From Panopea generosa (taxonomy: Eukaryota; Mollusca; Bivalvia; Adapedonta; Hiatellidae), in assembly GCA_029582155.1 (NCBI GenBank), contig CM055899.1, forward strand, positions 53,229,353-53,293,352: a DNA stretch of 64,000 bases, in the 5' to 3' direction. Positions within the stretch are counted from its first letter, which is position 1. The number at the start of each line of letters is the position of its first letter. The notes under the pieces are model-generated. The model saw only the letters and a program-made list of their open reading frames with translations. It searched no databases and was not told the origin of the DNA. Made by a program: the position numbers and the translations under genes. Of this stretch, positions 15,005-24,780 are shown in pieces.

Positions 15005-18000
15005 AACCAAACAAACAGTTGTAATTAAACATATTAAAGATATCCTTGATTCATGACTCGTACATTACAATCGATAATTCCATAATGAAATCATTATTTC
15101 TATAACATTCATGTTAGAATTAGTGAGAAATTAACAACAAAACTATAGGTGTATACATATTATTAAAAACAAAAAACAAAAACACTTTCCAATTATATAT
15201 TTAACCATATGTGAATAACAAATCACCCAGCCATGTTATCTATTCTCACTACTACTACAATATATTTTAAAAGGTTAGTATTTACTATTGATATGTACAG
15301 TCAGACTTGTGTAAATGGTCACTTCTATTAAGCAGCATCCTGTCTTAAGCGGCCACATTTACTATTTCCCATTTCTATGCTTTCAGAGCAAATAAACCTG
15401 CATTACGCAACAATCTGACTTAAAAGTTTATCTTTGCTCCTTCCCTTGACTGGCTGCTTGCGACAAATTGAACTGTACTTTTGCATGATTGTGTCTTATT
15501 TATTTGATTTTGTGCCTTATTTATTTGATTTTGTTAATAACGGCGAAAAACTTTGTAATGCTTAAACCAAAATAAAAGCATATTCTGTTCTGTTCTGTTC
15601 TGTTCTATAATCATCATCTGAAGTAAAACACAACAACACTTTATTATATCTTAATCAGTTAAAAAGTACTTCATTTGCAAATTTGGTATCTCTGCTAAAT
15701 GTACGTACAATGACCCAGTTTTCGTATGCTGTCTGTAGAACTGGAATCACTTCCTCCACTTAAATCTCCCTGTGGGTTTATAGAGTTATGTTTGCTCATT
15801 TTGTTTTGTTGACCTTTTCTTATGTGGAGCACATTGTAAATCATTTTCTCGTCGAATTGAAAACAAGTTGGCTGCTTTTAAAAAAGCATCAAATGGTAAG
15901 GTCTTATAAAGGATGTGGCAACTAAAGTGAATGAATGTGTAAGTTTGGTTCCTTGTACAGTGTACTAAATACACAGGTGATATCAAATCCCGACAAGGTT
16001 CCGGCTGACACAGCGACTTCCCGGCTGCAGGTGTGCCTGATAGTAACTTTGATGTTTAAATGTTCTATCTCAATCAATATTTATTGCCATTTGCATATCT
16101 AAAAATAACTTATATATTGTCTGACTTACTTACTGCTATGTTCTATACAGTTTACTGCTGTTATCATAATACATTCTAAAATAATTCGTATCCATATTTT
16201 AAATTAATTTGTGAATATATAATTTTTAAAAACAACAGTTAAAATTACTGTTTCCAAAACTTGTGCATGTTCGGCGGTATATCCGATTCTGACGACGTGT
16301 TGAAAATATATGTTACACCGGTAAACTATCTGTATATTTCTGTTGTATCAAGTAAAATAAACAACTGTAGCTGTTTAATTTTGTTATTATTTCCATTGTT
16401 ATGGGTTCAGCATATTATAAATCGAGTAAATACATCGTTATTTGAAAATTATTCACAGTAACTCGGTAGGTATCTGTCAGAAACGGCGATAAATTGTCAA
16501 AAAAGATAAGTTTCAAGACCTTATTTAAGAAAGGAGTTTTAGAAAATTCCTTGATTTAAAGCATAATCATTTTTTCCCTGATTAAATATGCAAATAACAT
16601 TTCATAGTGATCTCAATTAGTGCATTAAAATGTCACAATCAGTTATTACACACACCGCATTTGAATTTTCCTTTTAGCCGGAAAATGGTCGGAACATGAC
16701 TAGGTTTTAATATCAATAGCGGTTTGTACATTCCAATGATGCACTGTTTAGAAAAACAATAGCGACCTCCATGCGACGAATGCCGTGACGTAGGCAAACG
16801 CCTACTGACAGTATTGTGCGCTTGATAGAAGCTTTACCGATTGACAGTGTCCATTGTAGCATTGACGTCATCTACAGCAACGAAATGTTACAAATATAAA
16901 AGAATCGTGATGACCAATTAAGATACAGTTATGAGATCTGAATCAGTGACGTGTACATAAATAACGAAAAAGTGTTGTCTGTGTCGTTTCCTTATTGATT
17001 TATAGGTATTATATGACCAACTTAAATGAATTTCTTTTCCTGATATCTCAAGATAAAAATAACATGATGAAATACGTATATAAATCTCACGGTTATTATT
17101 CCGAATACAATCCAACTGATGTGGTATTCATTTCTTTAACTAGGTGGGAATTTAGAACTGAAGATTATGACGTAGGGTTTGGGGTAACCTTTACTGAAAA
17201 TGGAAAGACAACGACAGTCGTGCCTATACAACGAGTGAACAGTCACGTGGTTGCAGAGGATGGTAGTCTAGTATGCGAGAAACCGGGAACATGTAAGTCA
17301 TTAGCCGTTACATTCGTGCATAAACACATGCCGAGCATAATTACACATAAGTTAAATTTATTCATTATGTAAATGAAGCCGATGTGTTTTTATGTATATA
17401 TGAATTTGTCATTCAACACTTGATATCTCCAAAAAAGGGTATTAATAGAATAATATTAGTGCAACTATTGCGATTTTAAAAATACCTTTCGAAAACTTGA
17501 ATTGAAATGTTTACAACAATCAGAATAAGTTGTAATACTAGTAACTTGTTTCACAATCTAGTAAGTAAAATTAATAAGTTTAAATATGGCTGGCGTTATA
17601 GGTTATATGACGTAAACATTCAAAACTAATAGTTGAAGAGCAGCGTTAGTTTAGATATAATATGTTAGTTTGATGCAAAAGGACCTTCAGTATTGAAGAA
17701 TTGTGGTATATATTTCTCGTTTTGAGGCAAAATACATTAACATATATGACGAAACTGGTAATTTTAGCAGTTAGCTAATACTTTTTAAAATTTTAAAATT
17801 ACGCTATTTTTGTATAATTGTATTCATGTATAGACATGCATCAATAAAAAAGAACTCGATGTATTCATGCAATTTATAATAAAAATATAAAAGTAGACTT
17901 TTTACTATGCTGTTTTTTTTTTTACTTTTTTCTTTGATATCCGATACGCCAATTTATAAGTACTGAAGGTAAGGAAATTGTCTGTACGTATATACGAAAC

Positions 18001-21000
18001 GTTTCCAAGTCTTAGGGGTGCTACGTGAACCTTTTATACTTACGGAGTCGTTAAACAAGGAAATATAAAGACAATACTCATTCAACATCATGATACGATA
18101 CTTTACATTAAAACACATGATCATATATCCGAATAAAAGAAATGTACATTCTCACTGCCCTCTTCGTAATTGTTTGCCTCAATGGAATATGAAAAGAGAA
18201 GCTATATGCCTAAAAGAGGATGGAACATTTAATGGACATATGAACCATAAAAGCACAATCTGAGTGTCTGTATATAATTATCGTAATAAAAACAATAGGG
18301 GAATAGGGGAACAGAAGGTGTGAATCGAGGGGTACCGGTCCTTGATCATTAAGTAGCAAAACCCGCCACTGGCGATATTCAAATAATGAGATGATAAATG
18401 ATGATAAATGTGTGAGCCCAGTCTCACTCATCCCCATGTCATCACACAAGAAAATGAGACGGTGCAAATAAAGCTTTCAACCATAATGTCACGTGGTAAA
18501 GGTCTCACTTCATAGTTGTATTTTGTTGTTCTTTGTTCTTTATAAAAAAGGTCTAGGATTTCCATGATAAAACAAGAATTCCACATAGAGGTATTTTGTT
18601 CATAGCAGGAATGTACACCCATATAAAAATGCACAATAACTGGTAGGTTGACCAGGTTGTTTTTTTAAAAGAGGGTGGAGTGACTGAGACTTTTTGAAAA
18701 AAGAAGTACACAAATGCTCATTAATACATGCGTATGTTGAAATCCTATAAAAGTCACTTTATTTAACACCATTAAAGTCTTATTGCAGTATATGCTATAC
18801 CAACAGTTACTCTACTCATCTGCAGCAAGAAGTCACAACCACTATGAACAATTTTGACATAGGCCTTTTTTGAAGCCTAAGAACCAAGTTATATTGTTGA
18901 GTTTATTACAGGAATTGATGACACATCATTGTATGGATTAGTCATGTTCTTGAAATGTTCTTGAAATATTATAAAAACATTAACAAATACAATATATAAG
19001 CTCTTCAATCAATTTGAATATGAGTATATATTAAGAATATACCATTAAGCTTGAAAAGTTTTTTGATAATTTTTGAAATGCGCATGGTGTATAATTCAAT
19101 TGGCTTCTTTTTAGATTCGGTCGTTTTCTGTAACTCATTTAGTTGGTTGAAAGACAAAACTTTGTATTACTCTGTTGAGGTAGCTCAGCCGGACACCGCT
19201 AACACAGAACTTGAATCGTACCTATATTAGGTAAAATAAATGTAGTACTGATTACCTGTTTGACGTGAAATGAAATTATTGTTGTTGTTAGCCCATTATT
19301 TATTTAAGGAAGAGATAGCGTTTGCTGACCGTTCATGACAAATGAACTTATGTCAACTAAAGTGACTAAAATACAGACGGTTTCACGTCATCAAATACAC
19401 GTTACGTATCATCAAATACACGTATCACATCATCAAATACACGTAACAAATCATCAAATACACGTTACACATCATCAATTATTATTAACACACCATCATC
19501 AGATAGGTGCATTTCTAGCTCATGATATCTCACGAGCGTCCAAAAAGTAAACATATAAGGTGCATTCGAACATTTATAATAATAATATGATCGGTGAACA
19601 TCGACGTGCTCCATTTTTCTTAATGATTTAAAGCCGAATTTTGAGTTTTCGTAGGGTTATGAAAAAAAAACATTAGGCCAGTTTAATGTTCGTGAAGCCC
19701 GAGGGACTTCTCGGCAACATTAAACTAGTCTAATGTTTTTCATCACCCCATGAAAACTTAAAATTCGGCTTTTAATCCTTATATTAACATTATATTTTCC
19801 AGCTATTTTAGACAAAACTTTTACGTCATTTATGTAATTTTGATATTTAAAAAGCAAATTACACGCATTAAACCACAAAGCCAATGTCATGAATGTAACA
19901 GCCACGTTGTCAAAACACGGAATAAGTGCACGCATTTGTAGGACAAATTGCGGCAAACGTCACGTGAAACTAATGGCAACTTGACGTCTCACCAGCTAAA
20001 CAAAATCGTGTAACCAATGAAATGCAAACTGATACCTTTAGCTCCGCCCAGCTTAAAGTGTTTTTCATTTGGAAATGAAATGCAGTAAATCTATATAGTT
20101 AATTAAGGCCGATTGCAGTGGGAATGTAAATATAATGACATAATACATTCAACCTGGTAGAAATGTTCTATCCCTTTGTATATTTATAATGTATCCATAA
20201 ATGAACATTTTCTTTTGTTTTAACCGTATTCAAGTACATATGTCGACGACAAACCGTTTCGAATCTATCCCGTTTAAGATTAAAATCATTAAATATTATT
20301 GTTCGCTATGCTTTTATGTATATACACCGTCATTTATGACATAACGACGGAATAAATGAAGTTTTGGTTGACCCGTTAATCTGGTTTCAGCTCTTCAGTG
20401 TCACGTTTGTTACTGACCATTTCTTAATGATTAAAAGCCTAATTTTGAGTTTTCATCGGGTGATGAAAAACATTAGGCCAGTTTAATGCTTTTTATCACC
20501 TGATGAAAAATCTAAATTCGGCTTTTAATCTTTATATTTTCATTATATTTTCCAACTATTTTAGATAAAACTATAACGTTATTTTTGTAATTTTGATTTT
20601 TAAAAAGCAAAGTATACGCATTAAACCACAAAGCCAATGTCATGAATGTAACGGTGACGTCGTTCTCAACATACTGAATAAGTGCACGCATTTGTAGGGC
20701 AACATACGGCAAACGCCACGTGAAACTAACGGCAACGTGACGTCTCACCAACAAAACAAAGTAGTGCAACCAATGAAATGCAAACTGATCCTTTTAAGCT
20801 CCGCCCAGCTGCAAGAGTTTTTCATTTGGAAATGAAATGCAGTAAATCTATATAGTTCATTTAGGCTGATTGCAGTGGGAATGTAAATATTTATTATTGT
20901 TATTATTAGTCTATTCATTAAGCATGTTTACGCTGTTGTGATGGTTGTGTCTGTTAAATGATGTGTGTCCTGTTGAACATGCATTTTCTTATTTTGGTTT

Positions 21001-21862
21001 GATGACATAACATTAGGTGTGCCGGACTTTCCTTACTGGTCGTTCTGAGGCTGAGCATCTTGTGTCACTTCCTTCTGTTTGTCTGTATTTACTTGTAGTG
21101 ATGATGATTGTATGTGTATTACTTGTGTTTGTATGATGGTTGTCTACTGCTATATCTTCTGTTGTGTTAATATCATTGTTCTAACTTTGAAATCGAAATA
21201 AAATGCTGGTATTTATAAAAGAGTTTTACTAAATATCTCAACTTGAGATTTTCATCAATTCAAATTATATTTGCATCAATCTTTTGTATGTTATCCTTTA
21301 CCAATGACTGATTTGTTATGACTTTGATTCTGTGTATTCTTTCAGATTTTAGAGGAATTGTGATTTATATATTTGAGGAAAATGCCAGTTTGAGATGCTT
21401 AGTGAATCCAACCCCAGATATGTGTTATTATATTAGTTGGGATAATATTTATAGGCACACATGGCCATTTTGAAAACACTTCAAATCACACTGTTTCTCA
21501 AAAATATTTATCTTAACACTAAAAATAACCCCTATATCTAGTAATAAATATGAAGGCCCTAAATTTTGTTTCTATATCTTAAGCATTTTCCCTCATTTTT
21601 TCAAAATAAGTTAGTAACTAATACCAGGTATAAACTTTTTATATGAATTAAATGACCTCGTGAGATTAAAAAAAAAACTGTTTCATTTTCAGATACTCTC
21701 ATTTTTGACAACAGTTTCAGTTGGACAAGGTCAAAGACGATCTACTATGAAGGAGAGGTAATTAACATGGATGACGATTACGTAAGGTCTGAAATAAATG
21801 ACCTCATAGAGACAGGTGACTGGCAAACACTGGAAGACAAATTCGAGACGACTCATTTCTAA
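4704..21862 (+). CDS. SEC14-like lipid-transfer protein (CRAL-TRIO + GOLD), partial, nine exons
   Basis: Exons at 4704-4797, 8194-8288, 9115-9190, 9809-9889, 10472-10555, 11240-11346, 14303-14442, 17144-17292 and 21693-21862 join in phase to 331 codons plus TAA. The product resembles the SEC14L2/tocopherol-associated protein family, cytosolic carriers that bind phosphoinositides, tocopherol or squalene-like lipids in a CRAL-TRIO pocket. Residues about 1-170 cover most of [35 protein letters not shown], the ENYPE-like [18 protein letters not shown] and [11 protein letters not shown]. Residues about 180-315 form the GOLD domain, with [26 protein letters not shown] and [11 protein letters not shown]. 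Family members have about 400 residues, so roughly 75-90 N-terminal residues are missing, probably encoded upstream of the window. One intron uses a GC donor. Family assignment is strong; the exact orthologue and ligand cannot be decided from sequence. Confidence 0.93.
4834..5730. mobile_element. DNA transposon remnant with about 26-bp inverted ends and TA flanks
   Basis: The ends are inverted copies of each other: the left end reads CAATCGAAATTCGTTATCTC and the right end is its near-complement ending TTTCGACTG. TA dinucleotides flank both ends, as for Tc1/mariner/pogo-type insertions. Sub-terminal repeats of a GATATC-rich motif lie inside both ends. No transposase open frame is visible in about 0.9 kb, so this looks like a non-autonomous copy. 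A (TGTAATC)4 run lies near 5,138-5,165. It sits in the SEC14-like intron. Confidence 0.75.
6110..6205 (+). repeat. Poly-C / CA low-complexity tracts
   Basis: Two C-runs of more than ten bases, near 6,122-6,135 and 6,184-6,202, flank a short CACACA tract. Proline-rich open frames over them are products of the low complexity. Confidence 0.85.
6271..6456 (+). mobile_element. tRNA-derived SINE, family A copy 1
   Basis: The head GCGTGGTCCAGTTGTAGAGC resembles a tRNA 5' half with an A box. A degenerate B-box region, a core with CCTTGAGCAAGACACTTG and a tail ending near AATAAGTTTAAACTA follow. The same order occurs at 7,735, 21,948 and (truncated) 30,664. The core resembles central domains shared by several animal SINE superfamilies. 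I found no clear target-site duplication here. Confidence 0.75.
6600..7000. repeat. 15-bp minisatellite
   Basis: About 26 tandem copies of a unit close to TGACAATGATGTAAT, with scattered substitutions. The 15-bp period is a multiple of three, so both strands carry long spurious open frames, such as a Ser/Leu/Ile/Thr repeat on the minus strand. I do not regard these as genes. Confidence 0.92.
7735..7949 (+). mobile_element. tRNA-derived SINE, family A copy 2
   Basis: The head GAGCGCGTGGTCTAGTGGTA is the best A-box match of the family. The core CCTTTAGCAAGACACTTTT and the tail AATAGGTTTGAATTTAAAC match copy 1. The 9-mer ACAGAGTTG occurs at 7,717-7,725 and 7,950-7,958 and may be the target-site duplication, although nine bases separate the left copy from the tRNA-like start. 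Confidence 0.78.
8194..8288 (+). CDS. SEC14-like exon b
   Basis: It follows a TTTTCAG acceptor and ends at GTTAAC. It encodes [20 protein letters not shown] and [12 protein letters not shown], the charged helix after the first strand (the family pattern is S-K-D-L-x-K-x-K-x-x-x-C-E). The phase-1 entry completes a glycine with the last base of the previous exon. Confidence 0.9.
9115..9190 (+). CDS. SEC14-like exon c
   Basis: It follows a TTTTCAG acceptor and ends at GTTTGT. It encodes [20 protein letters not shown] and MMWRP. The VIFDMEG segment is the conserved central strand (family pattern I-x-D-x-E/K-G) lining the lipid pocket. It starts in phase 0 and ends one base into a glycine codon. 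Confidence 0.9.
9809..9889 (+). CDS. SEC14-like exon d, with GC donor
   Basis: It follows a TTATCCAG acceptor. It encodes [20 protein letters not shown] and CLLVIN, the helix and strand with the near-invariant NYPE motif. Homology requires the exon to stop after AATG so that the next exon completes an alanine codon (VINAPRIFP). The donor is therefore GCAAGT, a non-canonical GC-AG intron with an otherwise strong consensus. Confidence 0.9.
10472..10555 (+). CDS. SEC14-like exon e
   Basis: It follows an ATTTTCAG acceptor and ends at GTAATG. It encodes [20 protein letters not shown] and KNKIHVFG, matching the family segment AP-x-LFP-x-x-YN-x-x-KPFLSE-x-T-x-x-KI-x-V-x-G. This is the gate helix region of CRAL-TRIO. 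Confidence 0.92.
11240..11346 (+). CDS. SEC14-like exon f (end of CRAL-TRIO)
   Basis: It follows a TTCACAG acceptor and ends after ATG at a GTAGGT donor. It encodes the end of the lipid-binding domain, including [20 protein letters not shown] and NPRCVTM. The family pattern is D-Q-L-P-x-x-x-GG-x-x-TDPDGNP-x-C. Read-through into the intron meets TGA at the third codon, so the following minisatellite is not an in-frame extension. Confidence 0.93.
11446..13640 (+). repeat. 27-bp minisatellite, about 80 units, intronic
   Basis: A G/T-rich unit close to GGTAGTGGTTGCTGTGGTGG plus a TGACGGA-like end repeats for about 2.2 kb in the intron between exons f and g. Several sub-variants are interleaved (GGTGATGGT, GGGGACAGT and GGTGACGGA endings). 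The 27-bp period is a multiple of three, so frames stay open on both strands. Valine-rich and GSGCC-type frames run on plus; Pro/Gln/Ser-rich and Thr-rich frames run on minus. The splice donor and an early in-frame stop exclude it from the SEC14-like frame. Confidence 0.93.
13749..14224 (+). repeat. 49-bp tandem repeat, about ten units
   Basis: The unit contains TCACAATACGTTGTTCTAGT followed by a GTGCGGGGTCGTAGTACC-like part and ACACAAGG. The copies in the middle are most alike and those at both edges are degraded. It lies just after the 27-bp minisatellite in the same intron. Confidence 0.88.
14303..14442 (+). CDS. SEC14-like exon g (linker and GOLD start)
   Basis: It follows a CTTTTTCAG acceptor and ends at CG|GTATTA. 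It encodes [20 protein letters not shown] and continues to the first GOLD strands ending [11 protein letters not shown]. The motif GG-x-VP-x-x-YY opens the linker before GOLD in SEC14-like proteins. Confidence 0.9.
14966..15001. repeat. (AT)n microsatellite
   Basis: About 18 uninterrupted AT dinucleotides in the intron between exons g and h. Confidence 0.97.
15296..15430 (+). repeat. Interspersed repeat E, copy 1
   Basis: This segment resembles 32,888-33,030: both carry a GTGTAAATGG/CTATGTAAACG start, AAGCAGC or GAGCAGCC, a TTAAGC-GGCCACATTT-like part, and CATTTCTATGC followed by an AATAAACCT-like end. The shared order shows an interspersed element of unknown class. Confidence 0.6.
15583..15605. 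repeat. (TTCTG)n microsatellite
   Basis: Four to five tandem TTCTG pentamers. A direct duplication of a TTATTTATTTGATTTTG-like string lies just upstream near 15,497-15,535. Confidence 0.85.
17144..17292 (+). CDS. SEC14-like exon h (GOLD domain core)
   Basis: It follows an AACTAG acceptor and ends at a consensus GTAAGT donor. It encodes [20 protein letters not shown], then a strand with [15 protein letters not shown], then [13 protein letters not shown]. The W-x-F, DVGFG and NSH-x-V-x-EDG-x-L-x-C patterns are typical of the GOLD beta-sandwich of SEC14-like proteins. Confidence 0.93.
18490..18880 (+). repeat. Interspersed repeat C, copy 1
   Basis: It is homologous in reverse orientation to 24,430-24,780. 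Landmarks shared in order are GGTCTCACTTCATAG, ATAGCAGGAATGTACAC, GCACAATAACTGGTAG-TTGACCAG, AAAGAGGGTG, CCTATAAAAGTCAC, and GCAGCAAGAAGTCACAACCAC with ATGAAC. The class is unknown and no coding sequence is apparent. It lies in the last intron of the SEC14-like gene. Confidence 0.7.
19388..19480 (+). repeat. 21-bp tandem repeat, four to five units
   Basis: The unit is close to CATCAAATACACGTTACGTA, repeated in the last SEC14-like intron. The 21-bp period leaves a short open frame with a HHQIHVT repeat, judged spurious. Confidence 0.88.
19612..20134 (+). repeat. Palindrome-headed repeat D, copy 1
   Basis: A repeat of about 520 bp, similar throughout to 20,417-20,890. Its left part is a long imperfect palindrome: arm 19,629-19,690 (AAGCCGAATTTTGAGTTTTC onward) pairs with 19,716-19,774 (ending AAAATTCGGCTTTTA). 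The rest carries landmarks ACCACAAAGCCAATGTCATG, GTGCACGCATTTGTAGG and AAATGAAATGCAGTAAATCT. It is probably a foldback-type element or a segment carrying one. Confidence 0.75.
20417..20890 (+). repeat. Palindrome-headed repeat D, copy 2
   Basis: Second copy of the same repeat about 280 bp further on, in the same orientation. The palindrome is shorter because the loop segment of copy 1 is missing, but the arms GGTGATGAAAAACATT and TTTTTATCACCTGATG are kept. Similarity to copy 1 extends through the last landmark GATTGCAGTGGGAATGTAAA. Confidence 0.75.
21222..21411. mobile_element. Short TIR element (MITE-like) F, copy 1
   Basis: Ends AGTTTTACTAAATATCTCAA and the inverted TTTGAGATGCTTAGTGAATC are imperfect terminal inverted repeats. 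A second copy with better-preserved ends lies at 34,962-35,188. It is located in the last intron, about 280 bp before exon i. Confidence 0.65.
21693..21862 (+). CDS. SEC14-like exon i (GOLD end, C-terminus, stop)
   Basis: It follows a TTTTCAG acceptor. It encodes [20 protein letters not shown], the last GOLD strand where the family has a Y-x-L-x-FDN-x-(Y/F)S pattern. An acidic tail of about 35 residues without recognised motifs follows and ends in TTC TAA. The coding part is 55 codons plus the stop. The untranslated region continues to the right, but I could not choose a polyadenylation signal. Confidence 0.9.
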
Positions 21863-21881
21863 AATATCCACATCGCCTCAA

Positions 21882-22189
21882 TGACGTCAATTGCAACATC
21901 GCCTAAAATATTTCAGAATCGCCCCAATGACGTCAACATTCGCATCATATGAAGCGCGTGGTCCACTGGAAGAGCATATGTCCCATGATCGGGCGACCGT
22001 GGATTCGATCCTTCGCCATAGCTGTGTGGTGTTCTTGAACAAGACATTTCTTTCATATATGCTAAGTAATGGTTCTACCTTGGAAGACTTTGACCGTGAT
22101 TTTTATATGTTGTAATAACTTGTTTAAAATTAAAGTAAACTAAATAAGATAAGAATAACATTCTCATCAACACCGCCTTTATGACGTCA
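21882..22189 (+). repeat. Three TGACGTCA-bearing repeats in the presumed 3' UTR
   Basis: TGACGTCA occurs at 21,882-21,889, 21,928-21,935 and 22,182-22,189, each preceded by a similar context (ATCGCCTCAA, ATCGCCCCAA, CACCGCCTTT). This looks like a short tandem repeat of about 46 bp that a SINE later split. The octamer equals the CREB/ATF palindrome, but its location after the stop codon gives no evidence of promoter function. Confidence 0.7.
21948..22156 (+). mobile_element. tRNA-derived SINE, family A copy 3, with target-site duplication
   Basis: The head AGCGCGTGGTCCACTGGAAG, a good B box in GTGGATTCGATCC, the core TCTTGAACAAGACATTTC and the tail TTAAAGTAAACTAAATAAG match copies 1 and 2. 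It is flanked by AACATTCGCATCA (21,935-21,947) and AACATTCTCATCA (22,157-22,169), a 13-bp duplication with one mismatch. It begins 86 bp after the stop codon of the SEC14-like gene, so it is probably in its 3' UTR. Confidence 0.85.
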
Positions 22190-22190
22190 G

Positions 22191-24429
22191 CAGCCACTAA
22201 ACACGTATAAACACATGTATGAAATATTCAACTGCCCGTGTAATATGTAAAATACACGTAGGCATTTCTTATCTTTATTTTTTGAAAGAAAAATGCCATA
22301 CATTTAAATATATTTTTTTTATTCAAATGACATTATAAATCACAAATATAAATTGCAATAATATCGTTTAAATGTTAAGAAAAAAAATGTTTTATAAGGA
22401 CCCGCCTACATCTTCATTCATGATTTGATTTGATCTTGTAGTAGTTAATTAAACATTTAAATCCGTGGTCATGGGAATGCCGTTTAGATATACCAGCAAC
22501 TGTACGAGGTGTTGACATTTCTTTTTATAGAGAAATTTTATCACGCTATCTGATATCCTAGATTATTTTTTATTATTATCTTTGTTTCCCAGTTTCCAGC
22601 TATATCACCTGGTCATTTCATTGGCTGGGATTTCAAGCTTGTTTAATTTCATTGGCTGTGTTTTCAAGCTTGTATAATTTCATTAACTGTGCTTTTCAGC
22701 TAATACAATTGTATTCTCTGGGTTTATAGAGTTTATGTAACTTATATAATATTTAAACACATATAAACTTGTTGAATGTTATCAAATATATATTCGAAAG
22801 AAAATTTATTTATAGTAATAATTTTAAAAGTGAACGTTAATATGTATAACATTTGGAATCGAATTTGTCGTTATTTTTATTAGAATTGTTTAACATTGTT
22901 AAATGTGTTTTTATTGTCAGGTATATAAGTACATTTATTGATTGTTGTCATTTTATTGTTGTTTACAAATAATAAGAAATGCTGCAAATATATGGAACAG
23001 GACACCTGCAATGTAAATTTTTTTGAAAGTGAAAGGTTCAAACATCTTCAAAGTGCTTCAATTATTTTAACTTATTTATGCGCATCATCATAGAATTACT
23101 TTAAATCATCATTGTATTGTTAAGCTACGCATCTACTTCTGGTACCAGTATGTTATTTATCATAAAGTTTAGCTCATCAACAATGTTTGACTAATATAAA
23201 ACATGATGGGATTTTAGAAATGACATAAGCTGCAATAATGAATACATCTTACAACATTTTGTAGATCACATTCCTAATTGATGCGTTGATACACGCCGCT
23301 TTCATCCTATTATTCTTACACTGTGGAAATGACTTTGTAGAAAAAAAAACTTTTCTTCAAAGAAGTATTAATTTAATGTTGATTAGTTCATTATCAAACA
23401 AAATGCAAGAAATGTAATATTGTTATTTGTCCCGACAGTGATGATGGCATTGTTGCTTTGTAATGGTTCTGTGTTGTTTTTTTTAACTTTTGTGTAACAT
23501 ATGAAAAATGATGCTATTGTGTAGTTTATACTTGGTGCACGTTTTTTTTTTATATCGTTACTATGTGTTAACATTTATGTATAGTGTATGGAGGCAGTGA
23601 TAGCTGGTTAAGCTATGGTGCAATGCAGTTTAAAGATTGTGTTTTGTAATATGGCCACTTTATATTTATGTTTGACCTTACTGAAACTTGCGTAATAGCT
23701 TAACATTGACTGCCTGTTGGAATAGGACTAATCGACATCATTTTATATAATCGACACAAACAGTTGTGGCTCAGGTGGTATCTTGTGACATAAAACGATA
23801 ACTTCTCACAGGAATTTAGTAAATGATATATCAAACAAAGGTGCTTATGTATTCATTAAAAACCAACCGAAATAAAAATTGCAGCATGATTATAGACACA
23901 GAGGATGTTTAGACACACATCCAATAAGGTGTATAGCCACTGTTATAATGATGACACCATCTAAGTCGGTTTCTCAAGAGATATATAAATATCCCGATGG
24001 TTATGTTTTTTTATCCGTATAGGCTGGACAATGGTAAAATATTATGTGAACGCATATATGAATTTGATCAGAAGTTGCAAAAGATAAAACATGTTTTTCT
24101 TGGGAAAAAGCTCCCAACTCAATATAAGCGAAATGTGTATGGTCGGCAGAAATTTCAAATCGTGTCAGTATGACCATAGGACCTTTAACATGAATATTTA
24201 ATTGTTCTTTGTGATTTTTTCACTGAAATAACAGCAATACATTTAACTGATTTCTATGGAATTTCCATGAATCTTTGGCAGAAATGTTGTTGAGCATATC
24301 CCTTAGTCCATTACTTTTTAGCCAAGTATGTATATCCTATATTAACCTCTCACTACACAGTTACGCCCCTTTTCCCCCCACGGTAACATGATTCTTTCGC
24401 TTAAAAATCGTCCTGTGTAAGCTGGACTT
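22191..24429. other. AT-rich intergenic sequence, no gene seen
   Basis: I see no exon-like open frame, RNA gene or clear repeat. Short direct repeats of TTTCATTGGCTG-like and TTCAAGCTTG-like strings lie near 22,616-22,690. Part may be 3' UTR of the SEC14-like gene. Confidence 0.5.
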
Positions 24430-24780
24430 GAAACATTCTCAAAACGTTCATTGTGGTTGTGAGTTCTTGCTGCATATAAGTAGAGCAAACGTTTGAATAG
24501 CATTTACTGTAATGAGACATCACTGGTGTTAAAACGTGACTTTCATAGGATTTCAACACAAACAAATATATATATATATATAATGAGTGTTTGAAGACTT
24601 CTTTTTTTAAAATCTTAGGGTGCCACTGCACCCTCTTTAAAATAACTAAGCTGGTCAATCTACCAGTTATTGTGCTATGTGTTTTTTTGTGAGTATACAT
24701 TTCTGCTATAAAAACAAAAATACTAGATCTTATACTATACAGTACAAAATTCAGCTATGTAGTGAGACCTATAGGAGACT
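24430..24780 (-). repeat. Interspersed repeat C, copy 2 (inverted)
   Basis: The reverse complement carries the landmarks of the copy at 18,490-18,880 in the same order, including ATTGACCAG, AAAGAGGGTGCAGTG and GCAGCAAGAACTCACAACCAC. A short (TA)n tract lies at 24,567-24,582. A 99-codon minus frame covers part of it, but copy 1 does not keep that frame, so I do not call a gene. Confidence 0.7.

Noticed and set aside
19181-19225. Perfect A-box-like TAGCTCAGCCGG, possible tRNA or SINE head
   Set aside because: The nearest B-box-like string (TTGAATC) is poor and too close, and no tRNA cloverleaf or SINE body follows.
21182-21189. CRE palindromes downstream of the gene as a promoter signal
   Set aside because: The TGACGTCA copies actually lie at 21,882, 21,928 and 22,182, after the stop codon and inside a small repeat. 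No transcription start or downstream gene supports a promoter.
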